A stretch of DNA of 64,000 bases from Archivesica marissinica. Its lineage: Eukaryota; Mollusca; Bivalvia; Venerida; Vesicomyidae. Below, piece by piece: positions 45,901 to 52,977 of the stretch. The DNA lies in NCBI GenBank assembly GCA_014843695.1, contig CM026397.1, positions 50,553,463-50,617,462 of the forward strand, given 5' to 3'. The notes under the pieces are model-generated. The model was not told the DNA's origin. It did not search any database and saw nothing but the letters and a program-made list of their open reading frames with translations. Within the stretch, counting starts at the first letter, position 1. Each line of letters opens with the position of its first letter. The position numbers and the translations under genes were made by a program.

Positions 45901-47421
45901 GACAGAGACCCATTCCAGAGTCTCCTCTGGTTCTTTTACGTGCACGGTGTACAGCACCGACACGAGACCTCGGTTTAACGTCTCATCTGAAAGACTGTTA
46001 ATTGTATTAGGGTCAGACGGGGGATCGAACCTGCGATCCCTGGATTACCAGTCCAGCGTGTTACCACTGGACTACAGATCCGTCTGTAAGGAGTTAGTTA
46101 TAATACAGTAAAGTCTGTATATATCGCCACACACGGGACAACTGCTCTCTGTTTGAATGTTAATACGCATTAGTAACGGCTTGGTGGGCAATCGTTTTTA
46201 ATTGGTTGTCACGTGCTATACAAAACCATCTCTCATATTAATCACTCTCGAGATATTATTCCTGATGGAATCCATGGCCACGAGGGAGAGAGAGAAGAGG
46301 CAACGTGGACGTTAAATGCCTGTACTAAGGGCACAATCGTAACGGCTCCAGCGGGGCTCGAATTCCGGGCATTTTGCACATGAAGCGAACGCGCTATCAC
46401 GACTTCCACCATCTCTTTTCAAGACCATTGCATGTAATAGAGCGTTGTATGTTCCTGTATAGATGCACTAGTGGCTGCTAAATCCTGTATTTATACCGTA
46501 ATCTCTGTTGGGAAATCGTAAGCTTTCCAAAAGTCTACGAAACGGGAATATGTACTAAACGTGTAGCCTGGGAACAGGCTTTGATATATATCGCTTGGTC
46601 AGCTATATAAATATATTTTAACACCAAGACCATTAATTGAGCAGTATCGGGTTTCTGATAATGTCATTTTGCCAGAAGCAAAATAGGGAAAACTCGACAG
46701 ACTGGAACTCAAGGCTACTTACTACGCGACGTGTTCAATCTCATTATATTAATACTGTTAGTCAAGCTATGGACATCTAATCTCTTCGTGAGGCGTCGCT
46801 CATATGGGAAACCGGTAGCAACGATAAATAAACGTAATACACACACTATGGACATCTAATCTCTTCGTGAGGCGTCGCTCATATGGGCAACCGATAGCAA
46901 CGATAAATAAACGTAATACACACACTATGGACATGATCGATTGTACTTTTAGTAAATCCATTGCACTCAGCCCCACCAATTGTGACAAGGAGACCCCACA
47001 TCGGGGTACTCACCACGATATATTTACGATGACGTGTATACATTGGCTTTAAACGAGGCTACAAAAGACTCGTCTACTGTGCGTCAGTAGTCCTACGTGT
47101 ACATATAACCACTAGGACACTAGTTATTTATCAAGCTTAATCAGAATCGTGTTTCTTGGAATAACTAGCCAGCTAACTTTCCTGTTTCCAGGTGAACCCT
47201 TTAGTGACGAGGGTGGTCCGCAACTTGCCATATTTCTTGGAGTCATGGTAACCATGGTAATTGTGATCATGGTTCTGGTTACAGTATGTTTCGTGTTAAT
47301 ATGGCAGCGTGAGCATTTACCGGAAATGACGACATATGCCAAGAAGGATGTGAAAAAGGCTCGTCTGCTTGACCAAAATGGGTTTATCTTCGATGAAACT
47401 GAGACAACTGTCGATATTTAA
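31592..47421 (+). CDS. Multi-EGF, galactose-binding-domain type I membrane receptor (12 exons, complete)
   Basis: Exons 31592-31652, 32989-33129, 34513-34689, 37445-37639, 38491-38628, 39366-39503, 40867-41001, 41721-41858, 43500-43634, 44726-44869, 45627-45761 and 47192-47421 sum to 1767 bases: 588 residues and a stop. Every intron is GT..AG and phase 1, the signature of shuffled extracellular modules. Order: signal peptide 1-21; EGF module 24-66; galactose-binding/F-lectin-like domain about 68-191; seven EGF modules 192-512, each with eight cysteines in the laminin/MEGF pattern; TM about 524-550; cytoplasmic tail of 38 residues ending VDI, a possible class II PDZ ligand. It resembles MEGF10/Draper/SREC-type scavenger and engulfment receptors, but the tail has no NPxY or ITAM. 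The fucose-binding His/Arg motif of F-type lectins is not evident. Likely a surface recognition receptor; ligand unknown. An alternative ATG at 31487 would bury the signal peptide. Confidence 0.85.
31688..31920 (-). mobile_element. tRNA-derived SINE, family C, full head
   Basis: Minus strand: TCCGATTAGCGCAGTGGATA at the start, CGGGTTCGATCCTCGGACCG as B box. The first bases GTCCGA can pair with TCGGAC, as in a tRNA acceptor stem. Body CCGGGTACTCCGATTTCCTC. Lies in intron 1, 35 bases after the donor. Confidence 0.85.
32015..32275 (-). mobile_element. SINE family B
   Basis: Reversed copy: TTTTACGTTTATTTATCGTC at the left, CTGGATAACAAGTCCAACGT and CACTGGACTACAGATC at the right (head). A (GT)n run flanks the tail. 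Intron 1 of the receptor gene. Confidence 0.85.
32664..32860 (+). mobile_element. tRNA-derived SINE, family D (Arg-like), diverged head
   Basis: Words TCCGCCTAAGGAGCGGGAGG, TCGAAAGTTCGATCCTCATC and GTTACCGGTTGCATATCAGC match family D; better heads are at 34855 and 37788. Intron 1. Confidence 0.65.
32989..33129 (+). CDS. Receptor exon 2: EGF module 1
   Basis: CRFGAFGRDCMFSCHC ... GCAHGWDGGTC, eight cysteines. Acceptor TATTTTGAAG is weak in pyrimidines; donor A|GTAAGG. A GTATTACCACACAAT minisatellite lies just upstream (32897-32972). Confidence 0.8.
33353..33514. mobile_element. MITE with TTAACCCTTAACC inverted ends
   Basis: Left TTAACCCTTAACCGCG, right GGTTAAGGGTTAC. Inside, CTGATCAGGATCTATGTTGT pairs with ACATAGAACCTGATCAG. 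Possibly piggyBac-like because of the TTAA-CCC start. Related to 15275-15512. Intron 2 of the receptor gene. Confidence 0.65.
33719..33827 (-). mobile_element. SINE family B, internally deleted
   Basis: Tail (TTTACGTTTATTTATGGTCG) joins directly to TTAATTTTATTAGAGTTGG and the head end AACCACTGGACTACACC; about 170 bp of the body is missing. Confidence 0.7.
33830..34187. mobile_element. hAT-like MITE
   Basis: Ends CAGGGGCGTAGCCAGGAGG and GCAGCTACGCGCCTG are imperfect inverted repeats like the common hAT terminus CAGGGGCGTAGC. A (GTC)n microsatellite expands inside at about 33938-33980. No clear 8-bp target duplication was seen. Confidence 0.5.
34275..34500 (+). mobile_element. SINE family A, full-length
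   Basis: GTCGTGATAGCGCAGTGGTT, TCCGGAGTTCGAGCCCCGCT, GATGGATTCCATCAGGAATG, TTTCGCAATCGAGCTAAAAT. Its 3' tail ends only about 12 bases before the acceptor of receptor exon 3. Confidence 0.9.
34513..34689 (+). CDS. Receptor exon 3: galactose-binding-like domain, first half
   Basis: Reads AFGRPTSQKNGTSS, YAVDDAMSTCSSSKSN and GWWSVTLGGVKRVRNVVIKA, matching the A-V-D-G ... WW.VDLG ... V.I pattern of F5/8C and F-type lectin folds. Acceptor ATATATTTAG, donor G|GTGGGT. Confidence 0.8.
34855..35090 (+). mobile_element. SINE family D (Arg-ACG-like head)
   Basis: GGTTAAGGCGTCCGCCTACG gives a CCGC/GCGG stem with loop CTACGGA (ACG). B box AGGTTCGAATCTC. Body GTGAGCCGCCAGCTAGTTAT and GAAATGGCTGGCCCTTTAAA. 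Intron 3. Confidence 0.8.
35178..35310. mobile_element. MITE fragment, ACAGTCAAACCTG family
   Basis: GACTGCTTAATAGAGGATAA, AACATATTGGGAATCTGGAA and CACTAACACATGTTTGAGTG match the internal and right-end words of the family. Confidence 0.5.
36526..36756 (-). mobile_element. SINE family A, reversed
   Basis: Left: TTAGCTCGAGTGCGAAACAA; middle: CTTCCTGATGGAATCCACCG and GCACAATCGTAACGGCT; right: GAAGCGAACGCTCTACCACT and GCGCTATCTCGA. Intron 3. Confidence 0.8.
36870..37130. repeat. Dispersed repeat with ACGCGTCTTGTATTACGCAT core
   Basis: ATGCGTAATACAAGACGCGT, CAAAAACTGAGTATTTCAAC and TTTAACCACGCCCAA. The same words appear reversed at 55190-55410, and the last one at 49050. Noncoding; family unknown. 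Confidence 0.5.
37445..37639 (+). CDS. Receptor exon 4: galactose-binding-like domain, second half
   Basis: GWRIYVGMDEKRVSMTLCG ... VNRQGPVEICDFRVKG. The final EICDFRV corresponds to the last strand (LCEVEV) of the fold. Acceptor CTTGTTTTCAG, donor G|GTAATT. Confidence 0.8.
37788..38025 (+). mobile_element. SINE family D
   Basis: GACCTAGTGGTTAAGGCGTC, CTACGGAGCGGGAGGTCAAA, then CAGGAATGGCTGGCCCTTTA. A short GTGACCTA duplication is at its 5' end. Confidence 0.85.
38033..38312 (+). mobile_element. SINE family B, full-length
   Basis: CAGACGGATCTGTAGTCCAG, CTGGACTGGTAATCCAGGGA, AGGTTCGATCCCCCGTC, GAGGTCTCGTGTCGGTGCTT and GGCAACCGGTAGCGACGATA; A-rich end. Sits directly after a family D copy in intron 4. 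Confidence 0.9.
38491..38628 (+). CDS. Receptor exon 5: EGF module 2
   Basis: CSPHWFGTDCSHVCNC ... GCDAGWTGQDC, eight cysteines. Acceptor GTGTTAACAG, donor G|GTCAGT. Confidence 0.85.
38714..39003. mobile_element. MITE, ACAGTCAAACCTG family, longer form
   Basis: Left end ACAGTCAAACCTGTTCTATG, AGGGATTCACAGAAAGTGGC; right end TTAATGGAGGTTTGACTGTA. About 290 bp because of an extra segment in the middle. Intron 5. Confidence 0.7.
39113..39315 (+). mobile_element. SINE family D, diverged
   Basis: GTGGTCTAGTGGCTAAGGCG, ATGTTCGAATCTCGTCAGGG, TTCGGGAAGTAATGGCGTTC. Ends about 50 bases before receptor exon 6. Confidence 0.7.
39366..39503 (+). CDS. Receptor exon 6: EGF module 3
   Basis: CKGNRYGKDCRYECGYC ... 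GCKPGWTGMFC, eight cysteines. Acceptor TTTTGAAAAG is pyrimidine-poor; donor C|GTGAGG. Confidence 0.8.
40345..40425. repeat. (TTC)n microsatellite
   Basis: Polypyrimidine TTC/CTT run with an ACATCTCC interruption and a partial second copy of TCTTCAACAT. Intron 6 of the receptor gene. A run of 12 or more G residues follows at about 40743. 39504-40340 shows nothing coding. Confidence 0.9.
40867..41001 (+). CDS. Receptor exon 7: EGF module 4
   Basis: CPVDMHGPHCKTICGNC ... GCEPGYTGNTC, eight cysteines. Acceptor TGTTGTCTAG, donor G|GTATGG. Confidence 0.85.
41205..41425 (-). mobile_element. SINE family E
   Basis: Left GCGACTCTCCAGTTATTATT; middle CACCGACCTTCCGCAAAGCC; right GGGATTCGAACCTACAGCGC and AGTTAATAACCTTAACTGCT (head). 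Intron 7. Confidence 0.55.
41468..41615 (+). mobile_element. SINE family A, truncated and diverged
   Basis: CCGAGTTCGAGCCTCGTTAG (B box), TTGCCTCTTCTCTCTCCGCC, GATGGATTCCATCAGGTATG. Head and tail eroded. Ends about 100 bases before exon 8. Confidence 0.6.
41721..41858 (+). CDS. Receptor exon 8: EGF module 5
   Basis: CADGWFGTNCIQGCGKC ... GCQPGWQGVFC, eight cysteines. Acceptor CATTACCAG; donor G|GTTTGA is weak. Confidence 0.85.
42105..42260 (+). mobile_element. SINE family C, diverged and truncated
   Basis: TGAGATGGTACTGGTGGTCG, GATATGTGGGTTTTCTCCGA, ACGCTTTCATCCGCGCCAAT, GCTTGTTTCGTAATCGTTGT. Intron 8. Confidence 0.65.
42741..43069. mobile_element. Foldback MITE with 24-bp perfect TIRs and TA duplication
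   Basis: Left TGGGGCGCCGTTTTGCTATT (continuing TATT), right its exact reverse complement ending GGCGCCCCA, both flanked by TA. The inside is almost only copies of the palindrome TTATGGATATCCATAA separated by short AT-rich spacers. A second inward copy of the end (AATAAATAGCAAAACGGCGC) is at 42973. Intron 8 of the receptor gene. Confidence 0.8.
43500..43634 (+). CDS. Receptor exon 9: EGF module 6
   Basis: CPHSFYGKACREQCVSC ... GCASGLTGSSC, eight cysteines. Acceptor CAACTTTCAG, donor G|GTAATA. Confidence 0.85.
43682..43950 (+). mobile_element. SINE family B, near full-length
   Basis: AGACGGATCTGTAGTTCAGT, GGACTGGTATTCCAGGGATC; part of the B box is deleted (GATCGCCGCCCGTCTGAC). Body and tail good. 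48 bases after exon 9. Confidence 0.85.
44048..44253 (-). mobile_element. SINE family A, reversed
   Basis: TATCTCGATTGCGAAGCAAG, ACCTCATTCCTGGTGGAATC, ACGGCTCCAGCGGAGCTCGA, CCTGAAGCGAACGCGCATCC. Intron 9. Confidence 0.85.
44449..44648. mobile_element. MITE, family 'CAGTCTACATCCG'
   Basis: Left ACAGTCTACATCCGTTATGT, right GCGGATGTAGACTGT. Inside TTATCTCGAAGTCGGATCAA and TTTTGTTCGGTCCGACGGAA. 77 bases before exon 10. Confidence 0.85.
44726..44869 (+). CDS. Receptor exon 10: EGF module 7
   Basis: CLEGTFGMNCSQQCGHC ... GCLPGYRTRQC, eight cysteines with a slightly longer C4-C5 loop. Acceptor TTGTGATTTAG, donor A|GTGAGA. Confidence 0.85.
45439..45609. mobile_element. MITE, ACAGTCAAACCTG family, best-preserved copy
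   Basis: Ends TACAGTCAAACCTGTGTTA and TAACACAGGTTTGACTGTA are perfect inverted repeats of 19 bp, starting and ending with TA. Body TTAAGCAGCCAGTTTTCAGA, AAGCAGCCACTTTCTGTGAT. Ends 17 bases before exon 11. Confidence 0.85.
45627..45761 (+). CDS. Receptor exon 11: EGF module 8
   Basis: CYAGYYGSGCLKCGVC ... GCALGYFGGLC, eight cysteines but a shortened C2-C3 spacing. Acceptor TTGCACTTCAG, donor A|GTAAGT. Confidence 0.85.
45802..46086 (-). mobile_element. SINE family B, full-length reversed
   Basis: TTTTACGTTTATTTATCGTC, GAGACCTCGGTTTAACGTCT, GGATCGAACCTGCGATCCCT, GGACTACAGATCCGTCTG. Intron 11. Confidence 0.9.
46231..46411 (-). mobile_element. SINE family A, reversed, tail-truncated
   Basis: ATTAATCACTCTCGAGATAT, CTGATGGAATCCATGGCCAC, CCAGCGGGGCTCGAATTCCG, CGCGCTATCACGACTTCCAC. 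Intron 11. Confidence 0.85.
46770..46925 (+). repeat. SINE B tail, tandemly duplicated (2 copies of 76 bp)
   Basis: GACATCTAATCTCTTCGTGA ... GATAAATAAACGTAATACAC occurs twice, head to tail; only the 3' part of SINE B is present. Confidence 0.8.
47192..47421 (+). CDS. Receptor exon 12: transmembrane segment and cytoplasmic tail
   Basis: A short linker EPFSDEGGPQ, a hydrophobic span of about 27 residues (LAIFLGVMVTMVIVIMVLVT onward), then QREHLPEMTTYAKKDVKKAR, a LLDQNGF stretch and an acidic end with C-terminal VDI. A single tyrosine is present in the tail. Acceptor CCTGTTTCCAG. Confidence 0.85.
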
Positions 47422-47634
47422 GGATTTGAATGATTGTGATATTTATGAATAGTGTTTGCATTGTAACTATGTTTGTATCTAATGTTGTTCTAATTCCACT
47501 TTTGCTGGGGTTTGTTCGGTTACATTTGCAAGCCTTCCCCTTTGGCAAAAGCTCAGCGAAATGCAAAAAAACACTTGTCCAAAAGAGAAGACCTCCATGA
47601 ACACAATGTCTTTCATTCAACCCATTGTCCTGTT

Positions 47635-47892
47635 AATAAATGGCCGCCTGTGCGAGAATAGGCACTCGTACATTTTTCAGAAAAATGGAAAGAAAATGCT
47701 TAAATTAGACTAAGAAATTTAATGCACATTTTCCAATCTCTTTACATTATTTTCATACATTATTTTATTATGCTGTTATATGTCAATAGCATTTAAATAT
47801 CCACTGGAATTATATGCTCTTTGTTAAAAATCCATGTCTTTGTATTGAACATGTTTGTATTTGCTATAAACATACATGTTTTATGCAATAAA
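47635..47892 (+). promoter_or_regulatory. Candidate polyadenylation signals of the receptor gene
   Basis: AATAAA at 47635-47640 and, with a better AT-rich context, at 47887-47892 (TGCAATAAACTTG). Either would give a 3' UTR of about 0.25-0.5 kb. 47900-48260 shows nothing else. Confidence 0.4.
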
Positions 47893-48262
47893 CTTGAATT
47901 ATTTTCAAGGGATTATTGGATAAAGCTATGCCGTTTAAATTTCAATGTCAAATAGCGTAAACATTTCGAAACTATTGCCATAGGAACGATGTTTCCAAGC
48001 CCAATAATTTGTTAAGAAAAAAGATAATAATTTTGATATTTGGTCAAATCATGATATAAATTAAAGTTGTGTGCTATACATGTGAATGATGATGTGAACA
48101 ATAGGGATATCTTGCGTTATATATGTGCAGTTCTTAAATAGATAGCTAAACACACTACTGAAGTCATATATGACCAACATTACAGATTAAAGAACGCCAT
48201 TAGTGTTGGCGCAACGTTTCGAACATTCTTTCAAACACGCCATTATGTCTACACAGCTGGTC

Positions 48263-48345
48263 TACAGTCTACATCCGTTATGTCGATATTCCGTCGGACC
48301 GAACAAAACACTTCGACATAACCGAAGTCTTACATAACGGATATT
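48263..48345. mobile_element. MITE fragment, family 'CAGTCTACATCCG'
   Basis: ACAGTCTACATCCGTTATGT and CCGTCGGACCGAACAAAACA; mostly deleted internally, ending ACATAACGGAT. Confidence 0.65.
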
Positions 48346-48394
48346 TCCAAAGATGATGATGTATTGTGTCACCAAACAAGTCACAACTTTGTTA

Positions 48395-48832
48395 GTTGGT
48401 ACCATATTGAGTTGGTACTATATTGAGTTGGTACTATATTGAGTTGGTACCGTATTGAGTTGGTACCATATTGAATTGGTACCATATTGAGTTGATACCA
48501 TATTGAATTGGTACCATATTGAATTGGTACCATATTGAGTTGATACCATATTGAGTTGGTACCATATTGAATTGATATTGAATTGGTACCATATTGAGTT
48601 GGTACCATATTGAGTTGGTACCATATTGAGTTGGTACCCATATTGAGTTGGTACCATATTGAGTTGGTACCATATTGAGTTGGTACCCATATTGAGTTGG
48701 TACCCATATTGAGTTGGTACCATATTGAGTTGGTACCAGATTGAGTTGGTACCCATATTGAGTTGGTACCATATTGAGTTGATACCATATTGAGTTGGTA
48801 CCCATATTGAGTTGGTACCATATTGAGTTGAA
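48395..48832. repeat. 16-17-bp tandem array, about 27 units
   Basis: Unit GAGTTGGTACCATATT, with variants GTACCCATATT (17 bp), GAATTGG and GATACC. KpnI-like GGTACC palindromes recur throughout. Long minus-strand frames here are artefacts. 48840-49500 is without a recognised feature. Confidence 0.95.
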
Positions 48833-49504
48833 ATGTTCAGGTTTTGATTCTGATACATTATTGTATGTAAATGATATATCGACTTCATTTTTGTTAATTA
48901 TGTCCCAATGTCCCTTTTCGTGTGCTTCCGCAATAGGTAGTTACATGTATATTGACGTAAATTGTCTACTATTGGGAAATAAATACCTTTTAATAAAATA
49001 GTCATGTTTTATTAATTTACTTAGGGCTTGAATCGCTTTCGGCCTCCACACACTTTAACCACGCCCAATGTAGTTCATACCCTGATGGAAACTATTAACC
49101 CTCGATTCATTCCTTATATTTACATTAATTATTATTTTCAATGACACAAATGAAAAATAGCACACATTGTATTTGTTATTAGTTCAGATTTGCAACTTAC
49201 CGTGTGCCGGAACAGGTAAATAGATCATCCTTGGAACAGCGTAAACTGTAAGGCAAGCATTTTCTCGCGACGAACGCTGCGTAACACTGCGAATGCCCGT
49301 AACTTCAAGTGCGCATGTCAGCTGCATATCATTAGTTGGGAACCGTCATACGAAAATGTATACAATCAGGGTTCATACGTTCATCGAAGGAAATGCAATA
49401 GCGTTGTAAATATTTCTGAATAAACAACCATAGATGACCATTATGTACACTGTACGCTGTCTTTTATTTATAGTCGCGCCGAAACCTTTGTCACATGGTG
49501 ACAT

Positions 49505-49625
49505 TCCGAGGTCTTCCGGTGGCACTATGTGCCGTACTTCTGGAACGGGTGTACACACAGGTAGAACCACCAACCATCCGCAAGACAGCTGTATTAACGT
49601 TCTCACATGAAGGAATTCGACACCA
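49505..49625 (-). mobile_element. SINE family E fragment
   Basis: CCGAGGTCTTCCGGTGGCAC, GTAGAACCACCAACCATCCG, CATGAAGGAATTCGACACC match the family E body. Confidence 0.45.
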
Positions 49626-49649
49626 CTGCTTGTATTGATTTTGGGGAGG

Positions 49650-49940
49650 GGTTTTTACGTTTATTTATCGTCGCTACCGGTTGCCCAATATGAGCGACGC
49701 CTCCTGAAGAGATTAGTCATTTTAGATATTTGGAGGATAGTGCAATGATACAGACAGAGTCCCATTCCAGATTCTCCTCTGGATATTGTACGTGCACGGT
49801 GTATAGCACCGACACGAGACCTCGGTTTAAAGTGCCATCTGAAAGACTGTACATTTTATTAGTGTCAGACGGGGGATTGAACCTGCGATCCATGGATTAC
49901 CAGTCCAAGGTGTTAACCACTGGACTACAGATCCGTCTGT
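49650..49940 (-). mobile_element. SINE family B, full-length reversed
   Basis: TTTTTACGTTTATTTATCGT, TGGAGGATAGTGCAATGATA, TGGATTACCAGTCCAAGGTG, GGACTACAGATCCGTCTGTG. Confidence 0.9.
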
Positions 49941-50332
49941 GGGGAGGCTTAAAATCTCATAGATTAGGTCATATGGCGATATTCCAGCATATTGGTGCAT
50001 GTAAACCCCACCTACCCCTCCGATCAGTATTTCACGCGTATTCAGATGGTGTTCTTTTTATAAACGTTGATTTTTCCGAGAAACAACTTCATATTCCTGG
50101 AGGGTATGTCTTCAGGCAGGATTAAATGAGAACTCAACGAAGAGAAACTGTGATACGGACATAAGCACAATCGATTTATGATAATGGTGTATATTTGTTT
50201 ACACTCGCCAACGTACAACATATGGACGCACACTCGAGGGAGGTTATTCATGCTAGGAACCGTCTATTATCGTGAAGTGGTGTAGCATTGTTGTAGAGAG
50301 TCTAGCCGGGTGCTGTTTATGAAGATGCATAG

Positions 50333-50362
50333 CTGAAGCGAACGCGCTATCACGACTTCCAT
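50333..50362 (-). mobile_element. SINE family A, 5' end only
   Basis: CTGAAGCGAACGCGCTATCA followed by CGACTTCC: the first 30 bases of the family in reverse. Confidence 0.55.
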
Positions 50363-50493
50363 TTATAAAGTGGATCGTGATGGTGCGCTAAATGGCAAGA
50401 AGTACACGAGTCTTTTTCTTACAAACACAGGGAGACAAGTCCTATGACGATATGAACAATCTAAGTTTGAACGATAATGCTAATAATGGTAAT

Positions 50494-50750
50494 TAACCTT
50501 CATAGAGATTTAGGTTAATATACTATTATATCTCCATACACACGACAGCCATTTAACCCTTTCCTTCATAGAGATTTAGGTTAAATATACTATTATATCT
50601 CCATACAAACGACAGCCATTTAGCTATCACGCAGTAGATATGTAGTGGCCATATCTATCCCACCCCCATATATATTACTGGGACTACATGCGATTCTGGC
50701 CTTTATTATGAACATTGGTTTGGCTACTACATTGTCAATGTATGTCATAT
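50494..50750. mobile_element. piggyBac-like MITE, second copy
   Basis: Two copies of TTCATAGAGATTTAGGTTAA plus CTATTATATCTCCATACA and CGACAGCCATTTAACCCTTT, reversed relative to 4032-4672. The right part (CACCCCCATATATATTACTG, GCCTTTATTATGAACATTGG) matches 4080-4180. 50750-51700 has no recognised gene, only weak 45-bp echoes of GAAAAGTTAATTGTAAATG near 51380-51520. Confidence 0.6.
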
Positions 50751-51704
50751 TATATACTAATAGCATCGAGAGGTGCTACTATGAGGGAAATGGTTTAAGA
50801 ACGGTTCAGTATGACGAATGGGCTGTTATAACAGGCACCATATCACGTGACGAATAACTGAATCTGTGTTGATATACATATATGATTTATTTTCTCACGT
50901 TGTTTTTTTGCAAATCTTTCCCGCGAACAAGAAAAACTACTAAATGTTCACAATTCTACACTACAAATATAAATATCCTTTCTTTGATATTTGCCACACA
51001 ACACTGATGATTTATGGTGTAGCTAGCTTCAGGTGAGATAATATGTGCCTAATGGGCGATCACTTGTTACATTCCGCGTGACAACCCAGAGTTAGTAACT
51101 CGTACCTTTGAAGTGTCGGAATGATTTCCTTAGGACAATACGTCCAATTACGCTAATTAATTTGATAATTTTGTAAACAACGTTAGAGCAAAGAGCGCGG
51201 AAAAAACATATCCCTTCACCATTATTGTGCATTGTGTCGTTCGTGTACCTTGCGCTGGCGTTACCTGTAGCCATATCCACTTTAAAAGGTAAGAATCTTA
51301 CTTTCTAATACTATTGTTTTAAGATAAAAAAAATTACAACCCGGTATAAATGTTCATCTTACGATGTTTCTGCTTGCATTGAAAACTTAATTGTAAATGC
51401 CGATATGCATTGCAGTTGCACATGTATACTTCTATTGAAAAGTTAATTGTAAATGTAAATGTTCGTTGGAGTATTACACAGTGCATATTTCCATTGAAAA
51501 GTTAATTGTAAATGTCCAGCAAATATAAAGCATCTGCCAGTTTGCTGAAGATCCATGCATAACTAACAAAACAATATGTTCCTGTCGGTGTAGGTGGAAT
51601 CCGTGGTACACGGAGAACGCCCAACTGCTTTAACTGGTGAGTACCGTACCATCTCAACGAGATATATTCCGAGTAAATACACTTTTCTTGGACACACGAT
51701 TATC

Positions 51705-51818
51705 ATAACTAGCTGGCGTCTCACCAACCGGCCATATCAGAACGAACCCCTCACGAGGTTTGAACCTTCTACCTCGCGCTACGTAGACGGACGCCTTAAC
51801 AACTAGGCCACGGAGACG
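51705..51818 (-). mobile_element. SINE family D, 5' part, reversed
   Basis: AGCTGGCGTCTCACCAACCG, CTCACGAGGTTTGAACCTTC, TAGACGGACGCCTTAACAAC, TAGGCCACGG. The tail is missing. Confidence 0.7.
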
Positions 51819-51879
51819 ATATAAATATAACAAGGCATGGCTAGAATGGATTTATGGCAATGATTAGATCTTTATGCTA

Positions 51880-52545
51880 GTTGATAGCATGGTATGGAAA
51901 GCCATATGGGTATAGCAAAGAATAGCATGGTATGGAAAGCCATATGGATATAGCAAAGAATAGCGTGGTATGGAAAGCCATATGGATATAGCAACGATTA
52001 GCATGTTATGGAAAGCCATATGGATATAGCAAAGAATAGCATGGTATGGAAAGTCATATGGATATAGCAACGAACGAATAGCGTGGTATGGAAAGCCATA
52101 TGGATATAGCAAAGAATAGCGTGGTATGGAAAGCCATATGGATATAGCAACGATTAGCATGTTATGGAAAGCCATATGGATATAGCAAAGAATAGCGTGG
52201 TATGGAAAGCCATATGGATATAGCAACGATTAGCATGTTATGGAAAGTCATATGGATATAGCAACGAATAGCGTGGTATGGAAAGTCATATGGATATAGC
52301 AACGAATAGCGTGGTATGGAAAGCCATATGGATATAGCAACGATTAGCATGTTATGGAAAGTCATATGGATATAGCAACGAATAGCGTGGTATGGAAAGC
52401 CATATGGATATAGCAAAGAATAGCGTGGTATGGAAAGCCATATGGATATAGCAAAGAATAGCGTGGTGTGGAAAGCCATATGGATATAGCAACGAATAGC
52501 ATGTTATGGAAAGTCATATGGATATAGCAACGATTAGCGTGCCTT
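51880..52545. repeat. About 38-bp tandem array, 17 units
   Basis: Unit AGCATGGTATGGAAAGCCAT plus ATGGATATAGCAAAGAAT, with GTGG/TTATGG and CGATT/CGAAT variants. Contains the palindrome CCATATGG. It ends 225 bases before the Reeler gene start codon. Confidence 0.95.
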
Positions 52546-52769
52546 TTTATTTTTATCTGAACACTAAGGCTCATTGCTCAAAATCAAACAATTTAGATTA
52601 GATTGCAGGTCGTGATTTTCTTGTCAAAAGTTGCAACAACTACTGGAAAACAAACATGCACAGTTACGAACAATCTGACCGTGATTTGTGCAACGCTAAA
52701 CACATTGCTTTAAACATAATACTTTATTCATACAGTAAGTCCATTATCAGTCACTCGTGAGTAGGAGAA

Positions 52770-52977
52770 ATGAAAGCGGAAGTTGCGTACCAAGTTGCGT
52801 TATTAGTCTACACGTTATGCTACACGTGCACGTGTTACTCCTACGGACCTCCCGCTACAGAGCACGTGTGTAGGAACATGTTTCCGGAGGGTCACCACGT
52901 GGATTCCCAGCAGAGGGAAGCTCCTTTCGTCATAGACCTGTCGCAAAATGTCTACACACCGTATGAGGAAGTGCAAG
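52770..52977 (+). CDS. Reeler exon 1: signal peptide and start of domain
   Basis: Starts MKAEVAYQVALLVYTLCYTC and includes the conserved Cys and HH of the Reeler N-terminus. Donor G|GTATTA, phase 1. Confidence 0.8.

Noticed and set aside
48381..48888. Minus-strand frames with repeated YQLNMVPTQYG
   Set aside because: Artefacts of the 16-17-bp GGTACC array.
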